Both the position numbers and the translations under genes were made by a program. The notes under the pieces are model-generated. The model was not told the origin of the DNA. It was given only the letters and a program-made list of their open reading frames with translations, and made no database searches. A stretch of DNA of 45,722 bases from an uncultured Clostridia bacterium (GTDB lineage Bacteria > Bacillota > Clostridia > TANB77 > CAG-508), in the NCBI GenBank assembly GCA_944386165.1, contig CALXAA010000013.1, positions 1 through 45,722 on the forward strand. The letters are read 5' to 3'. How positions within the stretch are numbered: position 1 is the stretch's first letter; each line of letters opens with the position of its first letter. This document shows positions 34,167-42,796 of the stretch, one piece after another.

Positions 34167-34952
34167 ATGGAAGAGTACAAAAACCACACATTTGCAATAT
34201 GTGCATATAAAGAATCACTTTATTTAGAAGAATGTATAAAATCATTAAAAAATCAAACAGTAAAAAGTAATATAATAATTGCAACATCAACACCAAATGA
34301 CCATATAAAAAATTTAGCACAAAAATATAAGATACAACTTTTTATAAATAATGGAGAAAAAGGAATTGGACAAGACTGGAATTTTGCTGTAAGTAACACA
34401 AAAACAGATTATGTTACAGTTGCACATCAAGACGATGTATATTGTGAAAATTACTTAGAAGAAATAATTAGAAAATTAGAAAAAGGAAAAGACTTTTTAA
34501 TAGCATTTACAGATTATAATGAAATAAAAAATGAAGAAACAATACCATTAACAACAAATTTAAAAATAAAAAAATTACTATTATTTCCACTAAGAGTGAA
34601 CAATATGTGGAAAATGGGAAAAAAATTTGCAGTAGCATTTGGCTCAAGTATTTGTTGCCCAGCAGTAACACTTAATACAAAAATATTAGGAAAAAAGCCA
34701 TATAAAACAGAATTAAAAAGCAATTTAGATTGGGATACCTGGTATGAAATATCAAAAAGAAAAGGAAGATTTTTATATATTCCAAAACCATTAATGAAAC
34801 ATAGAATTCATGGAGGGTCAGAAACAAGTAACTTAATACAAAACAATGTTAGACTTGAAGAAGATTATTTAATGTTCAAAAAATTTTGGCCAGAATGGTT
34901 TGCAAAATTACTAATGAAAAAATATAAAGATGCAGTAAAAACAAATGGATAA
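34167..34952 (+). CDS. GT2 family glycosyltransferase
   Basis: A 261-residue GT-A enzyme. TFAICAYKESLYLEECIKSL marks the N-terminus, IIIATSTPND stands where the usual SDDxS sits, and VTVAHQDDVY supplies the DxD. DWDTWYEISKRKGRFLYIPK and KHRIHGGSETSN resemble O-antigen-type GT2 enzymes. It acts on the cytosolic face. The 200 nt to hldE downstream suggest a possible separate unit. The donor sugar is unknown. Confidence 0.87.
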   Translation: MEEYKNHTFAICAYKESLYLEECIKSLKNQTVKSNIIIATSTPNDHIKNLAQKYKIQLFINNGEKGIGQDWNFAVSNTKTDYVTVAHQDDVYCENYLEEIIRKLEKGKDFLIAFTDYNEIKNEETIPLTTNLKIKKLLLFPLRVNNMWKMGKKFAVAFGSSICCPAVTLNTKILGKKPYKTELKSNLDWDTWYEISKRKGRFLYIPKPLMKHRIHGGSETSNLIQNNVRLEEDYLMFKKFWPEWFAKLLMKKYKDAVKTNG

Positions 34953-35056
34953 AATATGAATTTCAAATAAAATAGCAAATCAATCTAAAACAGTGTATAT
35001 ATTGTAAAATAATTCATATTATTCACAGAATTAACATTAGTGAATACAAGGAGGAA

Positions 35057-35074
35057 ATGAGATTATATAAATGA
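35057..35074 (+). other. Five-codon minicistron coupled to hldE by ATGA
   Basis: ATG 35057 is right behind an ideal AAGGAGG (35048-35054) and reads M-R-L-Y-K-stop. Its TGA (35072-35074) overlaps the hldE ATG (35071-35073) as ATGA. The hldE frame is closed immediately upstream (TAA 35068-35070) and the only Shine-Dalgarno is 16 nt from its ATG. Coupling through this minicistron is therefore the simplest way to start hldE. Confidence 0.4.
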
Positions 35075-36537
35075 ATATAGAAACACAATTAAATAATATA
35101 AAAACAAAAAAAATACTAGTTATTGGTGATATAATGTTAGATAAATACTTTTTTGGAGAAGCAACAAGATTATCACCAGAAGCACCAATACCAATTTTGC
35201 ACAAAAAAAGAGAAATAGTAGTATTAGGCGGTGCAGCAAATGTTGCAAGAAATTTAGTAAGAGCAAATCAAAATGTATGGATAATGAGTGTTATAGGAAA
35301 AGATGAAGAAGGAAAACAATTAAAAGCAATTTTAGAAGAAAATAAAATAAACACAGAATTATTAATTACAGACAATACAAGAGTAACAACAGTAAAAACA
35401 AGAATGATTGGACCTAATAATGCTCAAATGTTAAGACTAGATGTAGAAGATACAACACCAATATCAGAAGAAATATCAAATACAATGATAAAAAAATTTG
35501 AAGAAAAAGTAAAAGATTTTGATATAATTCTTATTTCTGATTACAAAAAAGGTGTTTTAAGTATAGAAAATACATCTAAATTAATAGAAATTGCAAATAA
35601 ATTTAGCAAAAAAACATTAATAGACACAAAAGAGCCATCTTATGCGAAATACAAAAATGCATTTTTAATAAAACCAAATAAAACAGAATTGCAAAACTTA
35701 ACAAAAATGAGTGTAAATAATGATGAAGAAATTGTTAAAGCTGGACAAGAACTAAGAAAACAAACAAATGCAAAATATGTATTAGCTACTAGAGGAAAAG
35801 AAGGAATGACACTTATTGGAGAAAATAATTTCCAACATATAAGAGGAGTTTCTAAAGAAGTATATGATGTATCAGGAGCAGGAGATACAGTAATTTCATA
35901 TTTAGCAGTAGGTCTTGCAAATAATTTTGATATAGCAGATACAGCCAGATTATCAAATATTGCTTCAAGTATAGAAGTTTCTAAAATGGGTACTTATGCA
36001 GTATCTATTAAAGAAATTAAAGAACACATTAGTAAAGAAAATGAAGTATCATATGATAATAAAATGGTGGAAGTTGATGAATTAGTGAAAATCATACAAG
36101 ATGAAAGAGAAAAAGGCAAAAAAATTGTATTCACAAATGGCTGTTTTGACATTTTTCATGTTGGACATGCAAGATATCTAAAACAAGCTTCTACTTATGG
36201 TGATATACTAATTGTAGGTGTTAATTCAGATTCATCTGTAAAAAAATTAAAAGGTCCAGAAAGACCAATTATTCCAGAAAAAGAAAGAATGGAATTATTG
36301 GCAGATTTGCAATGTGTTAGTTATGTTGTAAAATTTAGTGAAGATACTCCTTATGAGTTGATTAAAAAGCTTCAACCAGATATTATTACTAAGGGTGGAG
36401 ATTATAAACCTGATGATGTTGTTGGTAAAGATATTGTTGAAAATAGAGGCGGAAAAGTTGTAATTTGTAAATTGGTGGAGGGGAAATCGACTACGAATAT
36501 TATTACTAAAATAAAAAACACCCTCATTGAAAAATAA
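35071..36537 (+). CDS. hldE: Bifunctional heptose 7-phosphate kinase / heptose 1-phosphate adenylyltransferase
   Basis: 488 residues, the normal length of HldE. Residues 1-325 are a PfkB-type kinase: VIGDIMLDKYFFG (17-29), GGAANVARNL (53-62) and GAGDT with the catalytic aspartate at 272. Residues 345-488 are a nucleotidyltransferase: TNGCFDIFHVGHARYL with HxGH at 363-366. It turns D-glycero-D-manno-heptose 7-phosphate into the 1,7-bisphosphate and later heptose 1-phosphate into ADP-heptose. gmhA and gmhB follow directly, so all steps to ADP-D-glycero-beta-D-manno-heptose are encoded together. The epimerase HldD is not in the window. See the minicistron at 35057 for its start. Confidence 0.95.
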   Translation: MNIETQLNNIKTKKILVIGDIMLDKYFFGEATRLSPEAPIPILHKKREIVVLGGAANVARNLVRANQNVWIMSVIGKDEEGKQLKAILEENKINTELLITDNTRVTTVKTRMIGPNNAQMLRLDVEDTTPISEEISNTMIKKFEEKVKDFDIILISDYKKGVLSIENTSKLIEIANKFSKKTLIDTKEPSYAKYKNAFLIKPNKTELQNLTKMSVNNDEEIVKAGQELRKQTNAKYVLATRGKEGMTLIGENNFQHIRGVSKEVYDVSGAGDTVISYLAVGLANNFDIADTARLSNIASSIEVSKMGTYAVSIKEIKEHISKENEVSYDNKMVEVDELVKIIQDEREKGKKIVFTNGCFDIFHVGHARYLKQASTYGDILIVGVNSDSSVKKLKGPERPIIPEKERMELLADLQCVSYVVKFSEDTPYELIKKLQPDIITKGGDYKPDDVVGKDIVENRGGKVVICKLVEGKSTTNIITKIKNTLIEK

Positions 36538-36583
36538 TTACAATTTTGGCGTTGTTGTTCTGCAAAAGAAAGGAAGTTGTGTT

Positions 36584-37159
36584 ATGAAAGAAGATATTAA
36601 AGAAAAATTTATGCAAAGTATAGAGTGTAAAACAAAAGTAATTAATGATGATAAAATAATATCACAAGTAGAAGAGGTATGTAATAAATTAATAGAATGT
36701 TATAAAAATGGACATAGAGTTTATATAATGGGAAATGGAGGTTCTGCAGCAGATGCACAACATTTTTCTGCAGAATTAGTTGGAAGATACATGATGGAAA
36801 GAAAAGGTTTGCCAGCAGTGGCTTTTACAACAGATACAAGTATTTTAACAGCTGTTGGAAATGATTATGGATATGATGATGTATTTAGAAGACAAACAGA
36901 AGCTTTAGTGGAAAAAGGTGATGTAGTATTTGGTATTTCTACAAGTGGAAATTCAAAAAATATATATAATGCACTTAAACTTGCAAAAGAAATAGGTGCA
37001 ACAACAATTGGCTTCTTAGGAAAAACAGGAGGTACATGCAAAGAATTATGTGATATTCCAATTGTAATAGAATATCCAAGAACTCCAAATATCCAAGAAG
37101 CACATGAAATGATTATGCACACAATATGTGAGATTGTAGAGAAAAAATTATATGAATAA
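36584..37159 (+). CDS. gmhA: Phosphoheptose isomerase GmhA
   Basis: A 191-residue SIS-domain enzyme that converts sedoheptulose 7-phosphate to D-glycero-D-manno-heptose 7-phosphate, the first step of the pathway. The sugar-phosphate loop is GNGGSAADAQHFSAEL (50-65), GISTSGNSKN is the second, and IQEAHEMIMH carries late metal and substrate residues. ATG 36584 is chosen for GAAAGGAAG 7 nt upstream; an upstream ATG overlapping hldE lacks one. The 3' end overlaps gmhB by 8 nt. Confidence 0.94.
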   Translation: MKEDIKEKFMQSIECKTKVINDDKIISQVEEVCNKLIECYKNGHRVYIMGNGGSAADAQHFSAELVGRYMMERKGLPAVAFTTDTSILTAVGNDYGYDDVFRRQTEALVEKGDVVFGISTSGNSKNIYNALKLAKEIGATTIGFLGKTGGTCKELCDIPIVIEYPRTPNIQEAHEMIMHTICEIVEKKLYE

Positions 37160-37676
37160 AGCAGTATTTTTAGATAGAGATGGAACAATAAATGTAGATA
37201 AAGATTATCTATATAAAAAAGAAGATTGGGAATTTATAGATGGAGTAGTAGATGGATTGCAGATATTACAAAATTTAGGGTATAAATTAATTGTAATCTC
37301 AAATCAATCTGGAATTGCAAGAGGATATTATACAAGAGAAGATGCAGATGTAATTTTTGAATATATGGTAAATGAATTAAAAAAATATGGGGTAATAATA
37401 GATAAATACTATTATTGCCCCCATATAGGTAATGACTGTAATTGTAGAAAACCAAAACTTGGTTTGTTTTATCAAGCTCAAAAAGATTTTGATATAGAGT
37501 TTTCAAAAAGTTATGCAATAGGAGATAAAATAAGAGATTTATCAATATGTGAAAAAGAGCAAGTTAAAGGATTTTTATTAGATATGGTGCCAGAAATAGA
37601 AAGTAAAAATATAAGAAAATGTAAAAATCTTTATGAAGCTGTAAATTTAATAAAAAAGGATGAACAAAATGGCTAA
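37152..37676 (+). CDS. gmhB: D-glycero-beta-D-manno-heptose 1,7-bisphosphate 7-phosphatase GmhB
   Basis: A 174-residue HAD phosphatase: FLDRDGTIN with D8 and D10, SNQSGIARG and GDKIRDL. The structural zinc site CPHIGNDCNCRKP (C89, H91, C96, C98) is specific to GmhB and the related histidinol phosphatase. The context of gmhA and hldE decides for heptose. It overlaps gmhA by 8 nt and has little Shine-Dalgarno of its own, so translation is coupled. The next gene overlaps its end as well. Confidence 0.93.
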   Translation: MNKAVFLDRDGTINVDKDYLYKKEDWEFIDGVVDGLQILQNLGYKLIVISNQSGIARGYYTREDADVIFEYMVNELKKYGVIIDKYYYCPHIGNDCNCRKPKLGLFYQAQKDFDIEFSKSYAIGDKIRDLSICEKEQVKGFLLDMVPEIESKNIRKCKNLYEAVNLIKKDEQNG

Positions 37677-38892
37677 AAAAGGATATTTTTCGACATTTTT
37701 TACAAAAGTAAATAATGCAGTATTAAAAAATGAAAAACTAAGAAACTTAAAATCAATTTATTATTATATTGATGGAATAAATTTAAAATTTATAAAAAAA
37801 CCAAAAAAACAAGAAAATTCAAAAAAGAAAGTTATAATAGTATATAATCTATCACTTGGTGATGGAGCAATGTTTTGTTGTGCTTTAAAAAATATAAGAG
37901 AAATATATCCAAAAGATAAATATGAATTAACAATAACATGCCAAAAGGGATTAAACAAAATATATGAAGCAACAAATTTATTTGATAAAGTATTACCATT
38001 TAATTATACAAAATCAGCAGTAAGTTTGTCAGAAAGAAGAAAAATATTTAAAGAATTAAGAAAAGAAAAATATGACATTGTTTTAGACCCAATAGGAATA
38101 GAAGAATGTTCTACAAATTTACTTACAACTAGAGCAATATGTGGAGACAAAAAAATAGGGATAATAAATAATGGAAGAACTGTAACATGTCCTAAAAAAA
38201 TCTATAAAAAAGTATATACAAAAATTTTAGAAGTGGATAATTCTAAAATGCACTTAATAGACCATTATTTTGAATTTTTTAATCTTTTAGGAAATCTAAA
38301 AAAAGAGCCAGAATTTGTAGATTTACCAAGTGTACCAGTAAAAGAAAAATTGCCAAAAGATTATTTTATTGTATATCCAAGTGCAAGTACAGAATATAAA
38401 AGATGGCCAATAGAAAGATTTGCAGAAATTACAAAAAGAATCTACAAAAAAACAGGAATTAAATTAGTAGTATGTGGAACAAATGTTGATAGAGAAGTAA
38501 ATGATAATTTAATATCTTTAGTAAAAGATGAAGTTAAATATATAGACTTAACAGATAAAACATCTATATTAGAATATATAGATTTAATAAAAAAAGCAAA
38601 ATTTGTAATAACAAATGATACTGGAATATATCATGTTTCTGTTGTATCAGAAGTTCCAGTATGTATTACAGCAGGAGCATATACATATGATAGATATTTA
38701 ACTTATAATTTTAAAGGAAATGAAAAATATAAAAGACCTTATGTAGCATGTAAAAAAATGGATTGTGCAAATTGTGATAATAGATGTGTTAAATCAAATG
38801 AACTTAATAAAACTTGGCCTTGTTTAGATGAAGTTACAGTAGAAGATGAGTGGAAACAAGTGGAAAAAATGTTAGAAGATATAAAAATGTAA
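37669..38892 (+). CDS. GT9 family (heptosyltransferase-like) glycosyltransferase, copy 1
   Basis: A 407-residue GT-B enzyme of the ADP-heptosyltransferase family: YNLSLGDGAMFCCALKNI (N-terminal acceptor loop), VYPSASTEYKRWP (which in WaaC/WaaF binds the nucleotide sugar) and VITNDTGIYHVSVV in the C-terminal half. Near the end lies a cysteine cluster (MDCANCDNRC and WPCL). Following hldE-gmhA-gmhB, it very likely transfers heptose from ADP-heptose to the surface glycan. ATG 37669 is chosen because AAAAAGGA lies 8 nt upstream; ATG 37660 overlaps that site. Confidence 0.88.
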   Translation: MAKKGYFSTFFTKVNNAVLKNEKLRNLKSIYYYIDGINLKFIKKPKKQENSKKKVIIVYNLSLGDGAMFCCALKNIREIYPKDKYELTITCQKGLNKIYEATNLFDKVLPFNYTKSAVSLSERRKIFKELRKEKYDIVLDPIGIEECSTNLLTTRAICGDKKIGIINNGRTVTCPKKIYKKVYTKILEVDNSKMHLIDHYFEFFNLLGNLKKEPEFVDLPSVPVKEKLPKDYFIVYPSASTEYKRWPIERFAEITKRIYKKTGIKLVVCGTNVDREVNDNLISLVKDEVKYIDLTDKTSILEYIDLIKKAKFVITNDTGIYHVSVVSEVPVCITAGAYTYDRYLTYNFKGNEKYKRPYVACKKMDCANCDNRCVKSNELNKTWPCLDEVTVEDEWKQVEKMLEDIKM

Positions 38893-38999
38893 TAAAAATT
38901 TTGATATATTAATAATTATATAAATTTTTTGACTCAAAACGGGAATATAAGAAAAATTATATTAAACTGTAACATATAATGAAAGGAATACAGTAAATA

Positions 39000-40214
39000 A
39001 TGAAAAAAGAAAAACACGAAAATCAAAATTTGTCAGATAAAACAAAAATATTAACAAAACTAAAATTAATAAAGTTATTTAAATATTTAGTATACTTTTT
39101 AGACAGGATATTATGTATATTTATTAAAAAACCAAAAAAAGATCTAAATGCTAAAAAGCAAGTTTTAATATTAGCAAATTTAGGACTTGGAGATGCAATG
39201 AACTTTTTATCTGTAGCAGAAAAATATAGAAAAGTATATCCTAAAGACAAATATGAAATTACATTATATGTATCAAATCACTTAGATGAGTTAATGAAAA
39301 AAGAAACAGATTTTGATAAAGTAGAACTTGTACCATTTAACACAATTGTTATAGATATAAAGAATAGAATTAAGTTAATTAAAAAAATTAGAAAAACATA
39401 TTATACAGCAGTAATAGATATAATGGGACTAACAGGATGTACACCAAGTATGTATTTAATGGCATCAGCAGTTGCAGACGAAAAAATAAGTATTATAAAT
39501 AAAGCATATTCAATATGTCCAAAATTTTTTCAAAAGAAAATTTATACAAAATTAATTGAAATAAATGATAAAAAAATTACAAATATAGAATATTATCATC
39601 ACTTAGCAAATGAATTATTAAACATAAAAGATGATAATATTAAATGCCATAAAATAAAAGAAATTGAATTAAAAATAGATTTACCAAAAGAATATTACAT
39701 TGTTTATCCAAGTGCAAGTTTAGACAAAAAGAAATGGGAATATGAAAAATATGCAGAATTAATTGAAAGAATTTATGCAAAAACAAAACTACCTGTTGTA
39801 TTTTGTGGTACAAACTCAGACATAAAAGATGTAGAAGAAGTCACAAAAAATATAAAAATAGCAAAATACATAAATATTTTAGGAAAAACTTCTGTACTAG
39901 AATTTATTGAAGTTATAAGAAGAGCACAATTTGTTATAACAAATGACACAGGAGCATATTATATTGCGCTTGGGCTAGAAGTACCTGTTAGTATTATAAC
40001 AGGTGGATATACATATGATGGATTTGTTACATATAATTTTAAAAATAATCCATATAAAAAACCATATATTATTACAGATAAAAGAGAATGTTTTAACTGT
40101 AACAGTAATTGCAAATATTTAGAAAAGGGTCAAGATAAATGGCCATGTTTACATGCAGTAACAGTTGATTATGCATGGAAAACTGTAGAGCAAATGATAA
40201 ATGATATAAATTAA
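39000..40214 (+). CDS. GT9 family (heptosyltransferase-like) glycosyltransferase, copy 2
   Basis: 404 residues, clearly a paralogue of the preceding gene: ANLGLGDAMNFLSVAEKYRK, VYPSASLDKKKWEYEKYAEL, TNDTGAYYIALGLEVPVSI and a similar cysteine cluster (RECFNCNSNC, WPCL). The N-terminal 40 residues are basic and partly hydrophobic (LIKLFKYLVYFLDRILCIFI), suggesting membrane contact. Two successive heptosyltransferases suggest at least two heptose residues or different acceptors. It is separated from copy 1 by 107 nt without a clear promoter. Confidence 0.87.
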   Translation: MKKEKHENQNLSDKTKILTKLKLIKLFKYLVYFLDRILCIFIKKPKKDLNAKKQVLILANLGLGDAMNFLSVAEKYRKVYPKDKYEITLYVSNHLDELMKKETDFDKVELVPFNTIVIDIKNRIKLIKKIRKTYYTAVIDIMGLTGCTPSMYLMASAVADEKISIINKAYSICPKFFQKKIYTKLIEINDKKITNIEYYHHLANELLNIKDDNIKCHKIKEIELKIDLPKEYYIVYPSASLDKKKWEYEKYAELIERIYAKTKLPVVFCGTNSDIKDVEEVTKNIKIAKYINILGKTSVLEFIEVIRRAQFVITNDTGAYYIALGLEVPVSIITGGYTYDGFVTYNFKNNPYKKPYIITDKRECFNCNSNCKYLEKGQDKWPCLHAVTVDYAWKTVEQMINDIN

Positions 40215-40226
40215 GGAGGCTATACA

Positions 40227-41672
40227 TTGGAAGAAAACAGACAAATAGACGGAAAAAAGACAGTAATATCAATGATTACATATTTAATTGCAAATATGAT
40301 AGGAATGTTAGTATCACTAGTTGCATTACCAATATTAACAAATCTTCTTTCTACATCAGACATGGGAATTGCAACAAGTTTTATAACATTAAAAAATATT
40401 GTAACACTTATTTTATTACTCTCAATGTATATTTCCATTGATAAAATATTTGTTACTTTAAAAGAAGAAGGAGAAAGGTACAAATTTTTATCTTCAATAT
40501 ATATTTTTTCAAGTATAGCTGCAATAGTAATTTATGCAATATACTTTATTTTTAGAGATGCACTAAATCCAATACTTGGATTTGATACTAAATTTATGAC
40601 ATTAATGTTTGTTATGTGTTTATTAATAAATGGATGCACACTAATGAACTCTTATTGGAATTTTTGCAACAAATCAAAAAACACATTTATATATAATTTA
40701 TTAGTATCACCAGTATCACAAATACTATCTATTATTTTAGTATATGTATTAGCAACAAATAAATACTTAGGAAGAATAATAGGAGTTGACTTTTTTAACA
40801 TTGTATTAGGAATTGGCTGTGGAATATTGATATTAGTTAGAGGCAAATTTACCATAAAAAAAGAATATGTAAAAGAAAGTTTGCAAATAAGTTTGCCAAT
40901 GATACCACATTTATTAGCACAAGTATTTTTATCAAGTTGTGATTTACTAATGATAAAAAACATAGTGGGAGAATCTGAAGCTGGAATATACAGTGTTGCA
41001 TATACAATTGCAAATATTTTATACACAATATCATTACAAATATTTAAACCTTGGTCTCCTTGGGTATATAGAAGAATAGAAAATAAAGAAACAGATTCTA
41101 TAAAAGAAAATTCAAAAATTGTAATGCATGTTGTATGGATTTTATGTATAGGACTATTTACATTAGCTCCAGAATTAATAAAATTATTTATAAATGCAGA
41201 ATATGTAGAAGCTTCTGTTATAGTAGCTCCAATATGTTTGGGAATATTCTTCCAAATGATGTATATATTCTTTTATGATGTTGAATATTTCCATAAGAAA
41301 AATATTCAGATTGCAGTGTTTTCAATTGTTACAGCAGTAATAAATATTATATTAAATGCAATAGCAATAAAAATTTGGGGATATCAAGCAGCAGCTTATA
41401 CAACAGTAATTAGTTATTTTATATTATGTATTTTACATTATTTTGGAATGAGAAAAGTAGACAAAACTCAATATTATGACATAAAAACTTTAACAATATT
41501 AAGCTTAAGTTTAACTATTATTACAATAGTAAATGTAGTATTTAATAAAATATTTATTCTAAGATATGCAATACTTGTTGTTTGTGGTATTTACATATTA
41601 ATTAAATATAGAGAAATGATATTCTCAATTTTAGAAAAGATTTTTAAGAAAAACAAAAAGTTAACTAATTAA
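40227..41672 (+). CDS. Wzx-type lipid-linked oligosaccharide flippase
   Basis: A 481-residue MATE/MOP-superfamily protein with 12-14 TM helices: MITYLIANMIGMLVSLVALP at the start, YSVAYTIANILYTISLQIFK mid-protein and YQAAAYTTVISYFILCILHY later. It would flip undecaprenyl-diphosphate-linked glycan across the membrane. Its presence beside a Wzm/Wzt exporter suggests two glycans, or two export routes, in one locus. TTG 40227 is the start, with AAGGAGG 7 nt upstream. Confidence 0.88.
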   Translation: MEENRQIDGKKTVISMITYLIANMIGMLVSLVALPILTNLLSTSDMGIATSFITLKNIVTLILLLSMYISIDKIFVTLKEEGERYKFLSSIYIFSSIAAIVIYAIYFIFRDALNPILGFDTKFMTLMFVMCLLINGCTLMNSYWNFCNKSKNTFIYNLLVSPVSQILSIILVYVLATNKYLGRIIGVDFFNIVLGIGCGILILVRGKFTIKKEYVKESLQISLPMIPHLLAQVFLSSCDLLMIKNIVGESEAGIYSVAYTIANILYTISLQIFKPWSPWVYRRIENKETDSIKENSKIVMHVVWILCIGLFTLAPELIKLFINAEYVEASVIVAPICLGIFFQMMYIFFYDVEYFHKKNIQIAVFSIVTAVINIILNAIAIKIWGYQAAAYTTVISYFILCILHYFGMRKVDKTQYYDIKTLTILSLSLTIITIVNVVFNKIFILRYAILVVCGIYILIKYREMIFSILEKIFKKNKKLTN

Positions 41673-41694
41673 TAAAATATAAAAAATTATAAGA

Positions 41695-41723
41695 TTGAAA
41701 TATATACAAAAATATGATAAAAT
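41695..41723 (+). promoter_or_regulatory. Promoter before galE
   Basis: TTGAAA (41695-41700), a 17-nt spacer and TAAAAT (41718-41723), with an extended -10 TG at 41715-41716. Confidence 0.55.
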
Positions 41724-41756
41724 ACATTCATAAAAAATTAGAAAGAAGGATAAAAA

Positions 41757-42776
41757 ATGTCAATATTAGTAACAGGTGGAGCAGGATATATAGGAAGCCA
41801 CACTGTAGTAGAATTATTAAATTCAGGAAGAGAAGTCGTTGTAATAGATAATTTTTCAAACAGTAAACCAGAAGTATTAGAAAACATAAAAAAAATAACA
41901 GGAAAAGATTTTAAATTTTATAAAATAAACTATTTAGACCAAAAAGAATTGGAAAAAGTATTTGAAGAAAACAAAATAGAAGCAGTTATGAACTTTGCAG
42001 GATATAAAGCAGTAGGAGAATCAACAAAAAAACCATTAGAATATTATGAAAATAATATATCAGGAGCTATTGTATTATTAAAAACAATGCAAAAATACAA
42101 TGTTAAAAAATTCATATTTAGTTCATCAGCCACAGTATATGGAGAACCAGAGCAAATACCAATAACAGAAGAATGTAAAACAGGAGGAACAACAAATCCA
42201 TATGGAACAACAAAACTATTTATAGAACAAATATTACAAGACTTATATAAATCAGACAATAGTTGGGACATAGCAATATTAAGATATTTCAACCCAGTTG
42301 GAGCACATGAAAGTGGATTAATAGGAGAAGAACCACAAGGAATACCAAATAATTTAATGCCATATATTGTAAGAGTTGCATCAGGAGAATTAGAACAATT
42401 ATCAATATTTGGAAATGACTACAATACACCAGATGGAACAGGAGTAAGAGATTATATACATGTTGTAGATTTAGCAAAAGGACATATCAAAGCACTAGAA
42501 AAACTTGAAAAAGAAGGTAAAGGAATTTTTGTTTATAACTTAGGAACAGGAACAGGATATAGTGTATTAGATATGGTAAAAGCCTTTGAAGAAGCAACAG
42601 AACAAAATGTAAACTATAAAATAGCAGAACGTAGACCAGGAGATATTGCAACATGCTATTCAGACCCAACAAAAGCAAAAGAAGAATTAGGATGGGAAAC
42701 AAGTAAAACATTAAAAGATATGTGTAAAGATTCTTGGAGATATATACAAAATAAGAAAGGAGCAAATATTGACTAA
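41757..42776 (+). CDS. galE: UDP-glucose 4-epimerase GalE
   Basis: A 339-residue short-chain dehydrogenase-type enzyme that interconverts UDP-glucose and UDP-galactose: NAD loop GGAGYIGSH (7-15), FSSSATVYG with the catalytic serine region (121-129), and NPYGTTK with Y149 and K153. It then runs [14 protein letters not shown] and [14 protein letters not shown], the usual GalE signature. It supplies UDP-galactose (or UDP-GalNAc) for the glycan genes around it. Length is normal. Shine-Dalgarno AGAAGGA lies 6 nt before the ATG. Confidence 0.95.
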   Translation: MSILVTGGAGYIGSHTVVELLNSGREVVVIDNFSNSKPEVLENIKKITGKDFKFYKINYLDQKELEKVFEENKIEAVMNFAGYKAVGESTKKPLEYYENNISGAIVLLKTMQKYNVKKFIFSSSATVYGEPEQIPITEECKTGGTTNPYGTTKLFIEQILQDLYKSDNSWDIAILRYFNPVGAHESGLIGEEPQGIPNNLMPYIVRVASGELEQLSIFGNDYNTPDGTGVRDYIHVVDLAKGHIKALEKLEKEGKGIFVYNLGTGTGYSVLDMVKAFEEATEQNVNYKIAERRPGDIATCYSDPTKAKEELGWETSKTLKDMCKDSWRYIQNKKGANID

Positions 42777-42796
42777 AAGTCAATAAGCACTAAAAA

